From positions 186,001 through 250,000 of the forward strand of contig JACKNM010000007.1 in assembly GCA_024234875.1 (NCBI GenBank): a stretch of DNA of 64,000 bases. Reading direction: 5' to 3'. The translations under genes and the position numbers were made by a program. Numbering within the stretch: position 1 is the first letter of the stretch; each line of letters opens with the position of its first letter. Below are positions 8,445-16,387 of the stretch, piece after piece. The stretch is from Ectothiorhodospiraceae bacterium (GTDB taxonomy: Bacteria; Pseudomonadota; Gammaproteobacteria; HK1). The notes beneath the pieces are model-generated. The model made no database searches, was not told where the DNA came from, and saw nothing but the letters and a program-made list of their open reading frames with translations.

Positions 8445-9048
8445 CGCTCGCGGACCGGATTCTCGCCGGCTGGTGGCCCTGGTCGCCCTGGCCTTCGGCC
8501 TCGCCACCTGCCTCGCGGCCCCGGTCGCGCTCGGCCACGGCCCGCCGACGGCTCCGGCGATCTCCGACTCCGCTGGTGGCGAATGGACCCTCACCACCCA
8601 CGACGGCCATACCCTCGACGCCGCAGCCATCGCCGACCGGCCGCTGGTCCTCTACTTCGGCTACACCCAGTGCCCGGACGTCTGTCCGATCGGGTTGCGC
8701 ACCATCAGCCTCGCCCTCGCCCGCCTCGGAGCGGACGCGGACCGCCTGCGCGTCCTGTTCGTGACGGTGGACCCGGCGCACGACACCCCGGCGGTGCTGC
8801 GTGACTACCTCGCCGCCCACGACCGGCGGATCATCGGGCTGACCGGCTCGCCCACGGACGTCTTCCGCATCGCCCGGGCCTTCGGCACGCGGTACTACTC
8901 GGCTCGGGTCGACGGCGCGAGGACCGTGTCGCATCTCGATCAGGCCTACCTGCGCGCGCGCCCTGGCGGCTCGCTGCTGGTGGTCGAGCCGGTCGACGAC
9001 CCGGCGCGACTCGCGGCCGCGATGCGCACGCTGCTCGGCGACAGTTGA
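8431..9048 (+). CDS. SCO1/SenC/PrrC-family copper chaperone
   Basis: Membrane-anchored or periplasmic thioredoxin-fold protein that delivers copper to the CuA site of cytochrome c oxidase. The copper ligands are all present: CPDVC (Cys81, Cys85) and His168 in VSHLDQAY; FVTVDPAHDTP (110-120) is a second family signature. A signal or anchor covers residues 12-34. The frame is open upstream and ATG 8404 is an alternative start; 8431 gives the usual length (205 residues). It is divergent from the triheme cytochrome gene, about 100 bp apart, so the two may share control. The adjacent MFS gene begins 55 bp downstream. Confidence 0.92.
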   Translation: MIQINARGPDSRRLVALVALAFGLATCLAAPVALGHGPPTAPAISDSAGGEWTLTTHDGHTLDAAAIADRPLVLYFGYTQCPDVCPIGLRTISLALARLGADADRLRVLFVTVDPAHDTPAVLRDYLAAHDRRIIGLTGSPTDVFRIARAFGTRYYSARVDGARTVSHLDQAYLRARPGGSLLVVEPVDDPARLAAAMRTLLGDS

Positions 9049-9103
9049 GTCGCCCGGCGCTCGCGCGTCGGCGCCCGCGCGCGCCCGGTGGCGGTGGCTC
9101 GCG

Positions 9104-10384
9104 GTGAGCAATCCGCAATCCGGTGGTGGGCCGGCGCCGGACCGCGACCCGCGGCCGGCGCCAGGCGCGCGGTCCGCCGTGCACAGCCTGCTGCAGGAAC
9201 GCGATTTCCTGCGGGTGTGGGTCGCGGGTGGGCTCGGCGGCACGGTGCGCTGGTTGGAGACCCTCGCGGTCGGTGTCTACACCCTGGCGGCGACCGGCTC
9301 GGCGTTCACCGTCGCCCTCATGCTGTTCGCCCGCGCCGCGCCGACGGCCCTGTTCGGCGCCTTCGCCGGCGCGGTGGCCGAGCGCGTACCACGGCTGGTC
9401 GTGCTGCGGGCCGGGCTCGCGACGATGGTGTTGGTGGCCGGTGGGCTGGCGGTGCTCGCCCACTCCGGGCGGCTCGCGCTCTGGCACGTGGCGCTGGGGG
9501 CGTTCCTGAACGGGACGTTCTTCAGCCTCGAGTTCCCGGCCCGGCGAACCATGGTGGCGGAGATCGCCGGCCTCGCCCGGGTCGGGACGGCGATGTCGCT
9601 CGACTCCGCGACCAACAACGCCACCCGCATGCTCGGCCCCCTGCTCGGCGGCTTCCTGTTCGCGTCGCTCGGGCTCGCCGGGGCCTACGTCCTGAGCGCC
9701 AGTCTCTACCTCGGGGCCTTCCTCGCCCTGGTCGGGCTGCGCTTCCGCCCGGCGGCACCGAGCGCGGCGGGGACCGCGATGCTCGCCATCGTGCGCGAGG
9801 GCGTCGCCTACATCCGGCTCAACCGCCTGGTTGCAGGGACTCTCGTGGTCACGTTGCTCGTGAACCTGTTCGGCTTCGCCTACAGCTCGATGGTGCCGGT
9901 CATCGGGGAGCGGCGGCTCGCGCTCGGCCCGGCGGAGATCGGGGTATTGATGTCGATGGAGGGACTCGGCGCCCTGATCGGCTCGATCGCGGTGGCATTG
10001 GGCGTGAGGGCGAGCTGGTTCACCCGCGTCTACTCGGGCGGCTCGGCGCTGTTCCTGGCGATGATCACGGGCTTCTCGCTCTGCGCCGTCTACCCGCTGG
10101 CGATGGTGGCGCTCGCGCTGGCGGGCCTCGGCATCGCCGGCTTCTCCACCATGCAGAGCACCATCGTGCTGTCGGCGACGGAGCCGAGGATGCGGGCGCG
10201 CGTGATGGGCGTGCTGCTGGTGTGCATCGGTGCCGGCCCGGTCGGGGTGCTGCACGTCGGACTGCTGGCGGAGTGGCTCGGCGCCGCGGCGGCGGTGCGC
10301 ACCATCGCCATCGAGGGACTGGTGGCGCTCGGGCTCACCCTCTGGCGCTGGCCCGAGCTACTACGCCCGCCGCCCCGACCGTGA
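9104..10384 (+). CDS. MFS transporter, EntS/MFS_3-like
   Basis: 426-residue inner-membrane carrier of the major facilitator superfamily with about 11-12 hydrophobic segments after a polar 25-residue N-terminus. The pattern (ARAAPTALFGAFAGAVAERVPRL early, then EFPARRTMVAEI and DSATNNATRMLGPLLGGFL in mid-protein) matches the MFS_3/EntS branch, whose members often export siderophores or drugs. The start is GTG at 9104. Substrate unknown; no siderophore genes are nearby. It converges with the cyclase-family gene. Confidence 0.88.
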   Translation: MSNPQSGGGPAPDRDPRPAPGARSAVHSLLQERDFLRVWVAGGLGGTVRWLETLAVGVYTLAATGSAFTVALMLFARAAPTALFGAFAGAVAERVPRLVVLRAGLATMVLVAGGLAVLAHSGRLALWHVALGAFLNGTFFSLEFPARRTMVAEIAGLARVGTAMSLDSATNNATRMLGPLLGGFLFASLGLAGAYVLSASLYLGAFLALVGLRFRPAAPSAAGTAMLAIVREGVAYIRLNRLVAGTLVVTLLVNLFGFAYSSMVPVIGERRLALGPAEIGVLMSMEGLGALIGSIAVALGVRASWFTRVYSGGSALFLAMITGFSLCAVYPLAMVALALAGLGIAGFSTMQSTIVLSATEPRMRARVMGVLLVCIGAGPVGVLHVGLLAEWLGAAAAVRTIAIEGLVALGLTLWRWPELLRPPPRP

Positions 10385-10443
10385 ACGTGCCCCGTGGGTC
10401 GACCGACCCTGCACGTGCGGGCCGGCGCCCACGCGGGCGCGCC

Positions 10444-11490
10444 TCACACCGTGGCCACCGGGGTCGCCGGTGAGCCCACCGCCCCGGGCAGCCGCAGCGG
10501 CGGCGCGGTGAGCAGGAAGCGGTACCGGCCGTTGGCCCGCAGCCACTCGGCCAGCGGCGTCAGGTGCCACAGCTCGCCGAGGTGGACGCCGAGCTTGAAC
10601 AGGCACAGCTCGTGGAGCGGCATCGAGGCACCGCACCGGGCGTCGGCCGGCGGCCCGTTCGGAACCTCCTCGACCGCGTAGTTGTCGGCGATCAGCACCG
10701 CCAGACCACTGTCGCGGACCCAGGCCTGCAGCTCGGGGTCGGAGCCGTCGAGCACCGGGCAGCTTCCTTCCAGCACCGCCGGGTCGGGGTCGCCGCCCAT
10801 CTCGACGATCGCCTGGGCGAAGCCGGTGTGCAGGCACACCATGTCCCCGGGCTCCACCACCACGCCGTCGGCGCGCATCACCCGCTCGAGCTCGGCGTAG
10901 CCGACGCGCTGACGCGCGCGGCCGAAGTGGGCGTGGAGATCGATCATCACCCCGCGGCCCTGTACTCCGGTCTCGGCCATGTTGTGGATGCCGAGCCGCC
11001 GGGCCTCGTTGCCCTCGTGGCGGGTGAACTCGTCACGCTCGGGGTGGTGGTGTGGGTCCAGGACCTCGCGACCGCCACGCCAGCCGTTGTAGTACACGGT
11101 CTCGGGCTCGCCGTCGCCATCGGCGTCGAAGCGACTGCCGACGTGGGCGAGGCTGTCCCACTGCGTCGAGTACTGCAGGCAGAGCAGCACCGCGTCGTCG
11201 CACACCACGTCGGTGAGCCGCGGGTCCAGCTCCGCCAGCGGGAAGTTGAAGTTGGCGCGTCCGGCGCGGTCGGTGGCGAATCGCCGCGGCGGGAAACGGC
11301 GCGCGTTGAGCAGCCGTCCTCCGGGCAGGTCCAGAGGCAGGCTCAGGCAGAACCGCTTGCCGACCTGCACCTCGCGCACCGCGGCGAGCACCCGCTCGTC
11401 GGTGACCAGGTTCATCCGCCCACGCTCGTCGTCGGGTCCGAAATCGCCCCAATTCGAACCCTCGGGTCGACGGGTCCATCGCTCGGTCAT
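10444..11490 (-). CDS. Cyclase-family (PF04199) metal-dependent hydrolase
   Basis: 348 residues from the ATG at 11490, which has GGAG seven to eight bases upstream; an ATG 13 codons further up lacks this. The family includes KynB kynurenine formamidase and bacterial isatin hydrolase, which bind Zn or Mn. The usual H-x-G-T-H-x-D-x-P-x-H motif is replaced here by QYSTQWDSLAHVG (106-118), keeping Asp112 and His116 but losing the first His. The second half is intact (DLHAHFGRARQRVGY, CLHTGFAQ). This variant is known in a large proteobacterial subgroup of unassigned substrate. No tryptophan genes are near. A 14-bp perfect palindrome lies 44 bp upstream of the start. Confidence 0.87.
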   Translation of the reverse strand: MTERWTRRPEGSNWGDFGPDDERGRMNLVTDERVLAAVREVQVGKRFCLSLPLDLPGGRLLNARRFPPRRFATDRAGRANFNFPLAELDPRLTDVVCDDAVLLCLQYSTQWDSLAHVGSRFDADGDGEPETVYYNGWRGGREVLDPHHHPERDEFTRHEGNEARRLGIHNMAETGVQGRGVMIDLHAHFGRARQRVGYAELERVMRADGVVVEPGDMVCLHTGFAQAIVEMGGDPDPAVLEGSCPVLDGSDPELQAWVRDSGLAVLIADNYAVEEVPNGPPADARCGASMPLHELCLFKLGVHLGELWHLTPLAEWLRANGRYRFLLTAPPLRLPGAVGSPATPVATV

Positions 11491-11533
11491 GTTCTGGCTC
11501 CTGATGTGCCGGCGTCGACCACGGGGCACCGAT

Positions 11534-11547
11534 GTGCGCTAGCGCAC
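11534..11547. promoter_or_regulatory. 14-bp perfect palindrome, possible operator
   Basis: GTGCGCTAGCGCAC is a perfect inverted repeat 44-57 bp upstream of the cyclase-family start codon, where a repressor or activator of that gene would be expected. No matching regulator gene is adjacent. A chance origin cannot be excluded in G+C-rich DNA. Confidence 0.35.
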
Positions 11548-11605
11548 GGTGTCCGGTCGCTGGCGGCGGTAACGTCGTTCCTATCGAACTCCGTGGGCGG
11601 AGGCG

Positions 11606-12103
11606 TCAGCGGTGCTCCGCGGCCATCAACATCTGCGGCTCGACGTGCTCCACGCCAGCGAGGCCGCGCAGCGCGTCCAATCCGGCCAGCGCCGCCGCCG
11701 CGTCGCCGCTCGTCGCTTCCAGCCACGCCGCGTTCGGCGCGTAGTCGAGCACCGCGATGATGCGGTAGCCCGCCCTCTCGATGGCGCTCGCGTGCCGCTC
11801 GGCCGCGTCCTCGGCGGCGAAGCGGACCAGCACCCGCCCGGTCGCCACCGCCGGGGCGGCGCCCGCGGCGAGACGATACGCCGCCCGCCAGCGCGTGGGC
11901 TCGAGATCGCTCGCCATCGCGCCGGCATCGCCGGCGCAGAGCACGAGGTCCGCGTCGTCGAAGGTCGCCAGCACCCGCGCCCGCGCCGGCACGGCGTCGG
12001 CGCCGCGCACCGCGAGCGCGTCGTCGGCGCGACGATAGCGGGTGACCGCATCGCCGTGGCGAACCTCGATCTCCGCCGGATACCTGCCGAGCGGGTCGGT
12101 CAT
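11606..12103 (-). CDS. Free-standing homologue of the neighbouring protease's N-terminal region
   Basis: 165 residues from ATG 12103; no signal peptide. I do not recognise a named family, but its last 75 residues align by eye with residues about 102-174 of the divergent subtilisin-like protease. Both share an N-terminal strand (VLVRF versus LFVKF), the pattern L-D-Y-x-x-N-x-x-(W/F)-x-E-A-x-x-G, an Ala-rich helix, and (V-E)-x-x-(E/H)-P-x-(M/V) at the end. The first halves also match in layout (a Y-x-x-A or S-x-x-x-A-x-x-V-R element). Subtilase N-terminal regions of this type act as propeptides or inhibitors, so a dedicated inhibitor or folding helper is the likely role. That function is inference; the pairing and similarity are seen. 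Confidence 0.75.
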   Translation of the reverse strand: MTDPLGRYPAEIEVRHGDAVTRYRRADDALAVRGADAVPARARVLATFDDADLVLCAGDAGAMASDLEPTRWRAAYRLAAGAAPAVATGRVLVRFAAEDAAERHASAIERAGYRIIAVLDYAPNAAWLEATSGDAAAALAGLDALRGLAGVEHVEPQMLMAAEHR

Positions 12104-12186
12104 TCCGAATCCTCGGTCGCGGTGCCTCGCGGCCGCTCCACCATCGCTCCCGCGCTCCGCGGCGCGGGCTCTGCAGGAGAGCAACC

Positions 12187-14145
12187 ATGCTGAAAGTGCA
12201 CTACGGTGGCAAGTCGGCCCGCCCCTACTCGCTGCGCGAGGCGAAGGACCTGCTGGTGGTGCGCACCGCCAGGCGCGCCACGCTCGCGCGCACCGCGCTC
12301 ACCCGCGAGGCGCGTGCCCTGGTCGACTGCCTGGAGCCGATCGCCCGCTTCGCCGAGGCCGGGGTGGAGATCTTGCGCTGCGACCGTCGTACGCGGCGCG
12401 ACGACGCGCGGGCCCAGCTCAAGCGCGAGCCCGAGCTCCAGTTCGCCGGGCGGGTTCTCGCCGATCCGCGCTCCGGGGTGCCGATCGTCTACACCGAGAA
12501 CCTGTTCGTGAAGTTCGACGACGAGGTTCGAGCCAGCGAGTGTCGCAAGGTGCTCGGCGCGGCGAAGGTGAAGGTCAAGCGCAACCTCGACTACGTGCGC
12601 AACGGTTACTTCGTCGAGGCGCAGGCGGGTACCGGGCAGGCGGTGTTCGACGTCGCCGCCGAGCTCCTCGGCCAGGACCAGGTCGAGCTCTGCCATCCCG
12701 AGCTGGTGCGCGAGCTGCGCCACCGTGGCGCGTTTCCCGGCCAGTGGCACCTGGAGGCGATGACCGTCAACGGCTTCCGCATCGACGGTCACGCGTCGGT
12801 GTCCGCCGCCTGGAGCGCGTCGCGCGGTGAGGGCATCACGATCGCGGTCATCGACGACGGTTTCGACCTGACCCACGAGGAGTTCCGCTCCGCCGGCAAG
12901 ATCGTCGCCCCCCGTGACGTCACCCGTGGCAACGACGATCCGAGCCCGGGACGTGGCGACGACCACGGCACCGCGTGCGCCGGGGTCGCCTGCGCCGACG
13001 GGTCGTTCGGGGCCTCCGGGGTCGCGCCGGCGGCACGATTGATGCCGATCCGCCTCGCTTCCGGGCTCGGCTCACAGGCCGAGGCCGACGCCTTCGTGTG
13101 GGCGGCGCGCAACGGCGCCGACGTCATCTCCTGTAGCTGGGGCCCGCCCGACGGCAACTGGTGGGACGACAACGACCCGACCCACCGCCAGCGCGTGCCA
13201 CTGCCGGACCAGACACGACTCGCGATCGACTGGGCGGTGCGCAACGGTCGCGGTGGGCGCGGCTGCGTCATCACCTGGGCCGCCGGGAACGGCAACGAGA
13301 GCGTCGACAACGACGGCTACGCGAGCTACGACAAGGTGGTCGCGGTCGCCGCCTGCAACGAGCGCGCGACGCGCAGCGCCTACAGCGACATGGGCGACGC
13401 GCTGTGGTGCGCGTTCCCGAGCAACGACACCGTGAGCACCCTCACCCCGGGCATCTGGACCACGGACCGCTCCGGGCGAGACGGCTACAACCCCGGCCGC
13501 GACACTGCGGGTGACGCCGCCGGGCACTACACCAACTCGTTCGGCGGCACCTCGAGCGCGTGCCCGGGCGTCGCCGGGGTGGCGGCGCTGGTGCTCGCGC
13601 GCAACCCGGAGCTTCGCTGGGACGAGGTCAAGAACCTGCTCAAGGCCGCCAGCGAGCGCATCGACACCGCGAACGGCGCCTACGATGCCAACGGTCACAG
13701 CCGGCTCTACGGCTTCGGTCGGGTCAATGCGCGCAAGGCGGTCGAGCTCGCCGTGCCACCACGGCCGGCATACGCCGCGGTGCACACCGCGATTCAGACC
13801 GTGCCGATCGAGGACCTGTCGACCGCGAGCCTCGCCGTCGAGGTCGGCGACGATCGGCCGCTGCGCACGGTCGCGATCAGCGTCGACATCGCCCACACCT
13901 ATATCGGTGACCTGACGGTGACCATCGAGCCGCCGCCGGCGACCGGGGTCGGACCGGTGATGCTGCATCAGCGCACCGGCGCCGGCGAGGACGACATCCG
14001 ACGCACCTACGACTTCCTCGCCGCCCCGGGCCTCTCGGCCCTCGTCGGCAAGTCACCGCGAGGGACCTGGACACTGCGCGTCCGCGACCACGCCCGCGAG
14101 GACACCGGCGCGATCCGATCGATGTCCGTCCGCGTGGAATTCTAG
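12187..14145 (+). CDS. Subtilisin-like S8 serine protease with C-terminal P (Homo B) domain
   Basis: 652 residues in three parts: an N-terminal region of about 185 residues (propeptide-like), the S8 catalytic domain (about 200-495), and a P/Homo B domain (about 545-652) of the kexin/proprotein-convertase type. Catalytic Asp223 (AVIDDGFD), His260 (DDHGTACAG), oxyanion Asn368 (WAAGNGN) and Ser456 (GGTSSACPGVAG) are all present. The N-terminus MLKVHYGGKSARPYSL has no visible signal peptide, odd for a subtilase. AGGAGA precedes the ATG by six bases. It is divergent, with only 83 bp between starts, from a small gene resembling its N-terminal region. It ends near a pyroglutamyl peptidase gene in the opposite direction. 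Confidence 0.93.
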   Translation: MLKVHYGGKSARPYSLREAKDLLVVRTARRATLARTALTREARALVDCLEPIARFAEAGVEILRCDRRTRRDDARAQLKREPELQFAGRVLADPRSGVPIVYTENLFVKFDDEVRASECRKVLGAAKVKVKRNLDYVRNGYFVEAQAGTGQAVFDVAAELLGQDQVELCHPELVRELRHRGAFPGQWHLEAMTVNGFRIDGHASVSAAWSASRGEGITIAVIDDGFDLTHEEFRSAGKIVAPRDVTRGNDDPSPGRGDDHGTACAGVACADGSFGASGVAPAARLMPIRLASGLGSQAEADAFVWAARNGADVISCSWGPPDGNWWDDNDPTHRQRVPLPDQTRLAIDWAVRNGRGGRGCVITWAAGNGNESVDNDGYASYDKVVAVAACNERATRSAYSDMGDALWCAFPSNDTVSTLTPGIWTTDRSGRDGYNPGRDTAGDAAGHYTNSFGGTSSACPGVAGVAALVLARNPELRWDEVKNLLKAASERIDTANGAYDANGHSRLYGFGRVNARKAVELAVPPRPAYAAVHTAIQTVPIEDLSTASLAVEVGDDRPLRTVAISVDIAHTYIGDLTVTIEPPPATGVGPVMLHQRTGAGEDDIRRTYDFLAAPGLSALVGKSPRGTWTLRVRDHAREDTGAIRSMSVRVEF

Positions 14146-14197
14146 GTAGGGGCCGGCCGCCGTGCCCGCCCCGACCTCGGCACCGCCCGGTGCGCCC

Positions 14198-14217
14198 GCA
14201 CGCGTGGCGGCGCGTGC
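14198..14217. terminator. Hairpin between convergent subtilase and pcp genes
   Basis: GCACGCG / CGCGTGC forms a perfect 7-bp stem with a 6-base loop directly after the pcp stop. A second small hairpin (GCACC/GGTGC) lies at 14180-14193. Position between convergent genes suggests a two-way terminator; no U-tract is seen. Confidence 0.45.
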
Positions 14218-14880
14218 CTACGACTGCCCTTCGCCGACCCGCGCGACGTCCGCCAGCCGCACCGCGCAGGCGACCAGTGCGTCGGCCAGCATGGCCTCGG
14301 TCACCGCCTCTCCCCGCGCGTCGACCACCGGGTGGCGACCGATCCAGGGCACGTGGACGAAGACGCAAGGCACCTGCGGGCGGGTGGCGGCGAGCAGATG
14401 GCGGGTCCGGTAGTAGGTGTGGTTGCAGAGATAGGCGCCGGCGTGGTTGGAGATGCCGGCGGCGATCCCCCGCTCGAGGAAGGCGGCGCAGAGCGGCTCG
14501 AGGTCGAGCGGTGAGATGTAGGCGGGTGGACCACTGGTCGCGATCGGGGTGCCGCGCCGGACCCGCCCGGCATTGTCCGGCTCCACCGTGTCGTCGAGGT
14601 TGAGCGCCACCCGCTCGACGCCGACGGTGAGCGCGCTGGTGCGCAGCCCCGTGAGCAGGATCGCGTCCGGCGAGACGTCGGCGACGAGCCCCGCCACCAC
14701 GTCCCCGACGCGGGCGTAGTCGACCGGGAGCTCGTGCGCGACGATGCGCGCGCCCACCGCGGAAGGGCGGCCGCGCGCGAGGCGCGCCACCACCGCGGCG
14801 GTCGGGTTGTGGTCGACGTCGGCGAACGGCCCGAAGCCGGTCAGCAACACCGTCGGCTCGCGGCCCGCTCGTCCGTCCAT
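14218..14880 (-). CDS. pcp: Pyroglutamyl-peptidase I (C15 family)
   Basis: Removes N-terminal pyroglutamate from peptides in the cytoplasm. 220 residues, typical. The N-terminus LLTGFGPFADVDHNP matches the family, and the catalytic triad is visible as Glu89 (TVGVERVALN), Cys152 (GAYLCNHTYY) and His176 (CVFVHVPW). The usual G-x-A-G-G-R segment before the catalytic Glu is altered to GLRTSAL, a mild divergence. Free 5-oxoproline from it could feed the HyuA/HyuB-like genes at 52.6 kb, but that link is speculation. Confidence 0.92.
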   Translation of the reverse strand: MDGRAGREPTVLLTGFGPFADVDHNPTAAVVARLARGRPSAVGARIVAHELPVDYARVGDVVAGLVADVSPDAILLTGLRTSALTVGVERVALNLDDTVEPDNAGRVRRGTPIATSGPPAYISPLDLEPLCAAFLERGIAAGISNHAGAYLCNHTYYRTRHLLAATRPQVPCVFVHVPWIGRHPVVDARGEAVTEAMLADALVACAVRLADVARVGEGQS

Positions 14881-14898
14881 CTCGCGCTCCTCGTCCGT

Positions 14899-14937
14899 CG
14901 CGCACGTGCGCGGTGGCGATCATCGCGCGGTGGCGAT
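14899..14937. repeat. Palindrome plus tandem 13-bp direct repeat
   Basis: CGCGCACGTGCGCG (14899-14912) is a perfect palindrome. It overlaps the first of two copies of GCGCGGTGGCGAT at 14908-14920 and 14925-14937, 17 bp apart. The block lies upstream of pcp (minus strand) and of the small gene at 15038, so it could be a shared operator. Confidence 0.3.
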
Positions 14938-15037
14938 TTCGCGCAAGCCCCGCGACGCCGCGCCTGCGACAAGCCGACCGGCGATCGGGCACCATTGGCG
15001 GGCGGCACGGGCCGCGGTCACTGGGGTGAGACGGGTG

Positions 15038-15427
15038 ATGGAGGTCGAGGCCATCTTCGCCGCGCTACCGGCGCGAGCGAACGAGGACCCGGCGCTGGTG
15101 CGTGCGGGCCGGCACATGCATGGGGAGTTCCTGATCGAGGTCGGTGAGCGGGCCTTCCATCTCCCGGTGACGGCCGGTCGCGTGGGCGCGGTCGTCACCG
15201 GCCCGCTGCGGCTGCGCTCGTGGTCGTTCGCCATCCGGGGCGCCGAGAGCGTGTGGCGCGAGTTCTGGTCGGCGCTGCCGGCCCCGGGTTTCCAGGACAT
15301 CTTCGCCATGAGTCGGTACGGGCACGCCCGCATCGAGGGCGATCTCGGTCCGCTGCTCACGCACCTGCGCTACGTGAAGGGGCTGCTGGCGCTGACCGGT
15401 CGCATCGCACGGGAGGGTGGCCGATGA
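15038..15427 (+). CDS. Small protein, possibly SCP2-like lipid-binding
   Basis: 129 residues from ATG 15038 (GTG 15026 or 15035 are alternatives). No signal peptide or membrane segment. The layout (short N-terminal helix, then strands such as FLIEVGERAFHLPV, then RYGHARIEGDLGPLLTHLRYVKGLLALTGR) resembles SCP2/sterol-carrier-like domains, where a partly buried hydrophobic C-terminal helix binds lipid. The assignment is tentative. The stop overlaps the start of the alpha/beta hydrolase (ATGA), so the two are co-translated and likely work on the same hydrophobic substrate. Confidence 0.7.
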   Translation: MEVEAIFAALPARANEDPALVRAGRHMHGEFLIEVGERAFHLPVTAGRVGAVVTGPLRLRSWSFAIRGAESVWREFWSALPAPGFQDIFAMSRYGHARIEGDLGPLLTHLRYVKGLLALTGRIAREGGR

Positions 15428-16329
15428 GCGCGCGCTTCGAGCCGATTCGCGGCGGGTACGTCCACCTCGACATCGCCGGTGTCGCGCACCGGGTGTACTA
15501 CGAGGAAGCGGGCGCCGGGATCCCGTTGCTCTGCCTGCACACCGCCGGAGCGCACTCGAGCCAGTGGCGGCACCTGATGTGCGATCCGCGGGTGACCGAC
15601 CACTTCCGCGTCGTCGCCTTCGATCTGCCCTGGCACGGCAAGTCGGCGCCTCCACCCGGCTGGCAGGACCAGGAGTACCGGCTCACCGGGGACGGCTACG
15701 TCGCGGCCATCGTCGCGGTCTGGAATGCCCTCGGACTCGATCGACCGGTGGTCATCGGCTGCTCCATGGGCGGGCGCGTGGTGGTGCGGCTCGCGCTGGA
15801 CCACGGGCCCGCCTTACGCGGCGTCATCGGGCTCGAGGGCTCGGACCGACCTTCACCGTGGTACGACGGCTCGTGGCTCGACCGCCCGGAGTTCGCCCGC
15901 GGCGACTTCTGCGCCGCCCTGGTGTCCGGCCTGGTCGCGCCGCAGAGCCCGGACGTCCATCGCTGGGAGACGCTGTGGCACTACCACCAGAGCGGCTCCG
16001 ACGTCTTCAAGGGCGACATGCACTTCTATCGCACCGACTCCGAGTACAGCGAGCGCAGCCACCAGATCGACACCTCGCGCTGCCCGGTGGTGCTGATGAC
16101 CGGCGAGTACGACTACTCGTGCACCCCCGAGGACACGCGCGCCACCGCCGCCCGCATCCCCGGGGCGGAGGCGATCGTGATGGAGGGGCTCGGGCACTTC
16201 CCGATGTCGGAGAACCCGGAGCGCTTCGCGAGCTACCTGCTGCCGGTGCTCGAGCGGCTGCGCGCGACGGATTCCCGGGCCTCGCTCCGCTCCACCGGGG
16301 CAACGCGGGGGCGCCCGGACGGAGGGTGA
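15424..16329 (+). CDS. Alpha/beta-fold hydrolase
   Basis: 301-residue cytoplasmic hydrolase. Nucleophile Ser114 in GCSMGG, acid Asp230 (MTGEYDYSCTPE) and base His258 (EGLGHFPMSENP) make the triad, with the oxyanion region LCLHTAGAHS at 36-45. Length and cap region (about 140-200) fit C-C bond hydrolases, esterases and haloalkane-type enzymes alike; no substrate can be named. It is coupled to the small SCP2-like gene upstream. The last 25 residues (Arg/Ser/Gly-rich) look disordered. Confidence 0.9.
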   Translation: MSARFEPIRGGYVHLDIAGVAHRVYYEEAGAGIPLLCLHTAGAHSSQWRHLMCDPRVTDHFRVVAFDLPWHGKSAPPPGWQDQEYRLTGDGYVAAIVAVWNALGLDRPVVIGCSMGGRVVVRLALDHGPALRGVIGLEGSDRPSPWYDGSWLDRPEFARGDFCAALVSGLVAPQSPDVHRWETLWHYHQSGSDVFKGDMHFYRTDSEYSERSHQIDTSRCPVVLMTGEYDYSCTPEDTRATAARIPGAEAIVMEGLGHFPMSENPERFASYLLPVLERLRATDSRASLRSTGATRGRPDGG

Positions 16330-16387
16330 GCGCGGTCCGACGAGCAACCGGATTCCGAGCCTCGCCCGTCGACCCTCCGGCGCCCGC

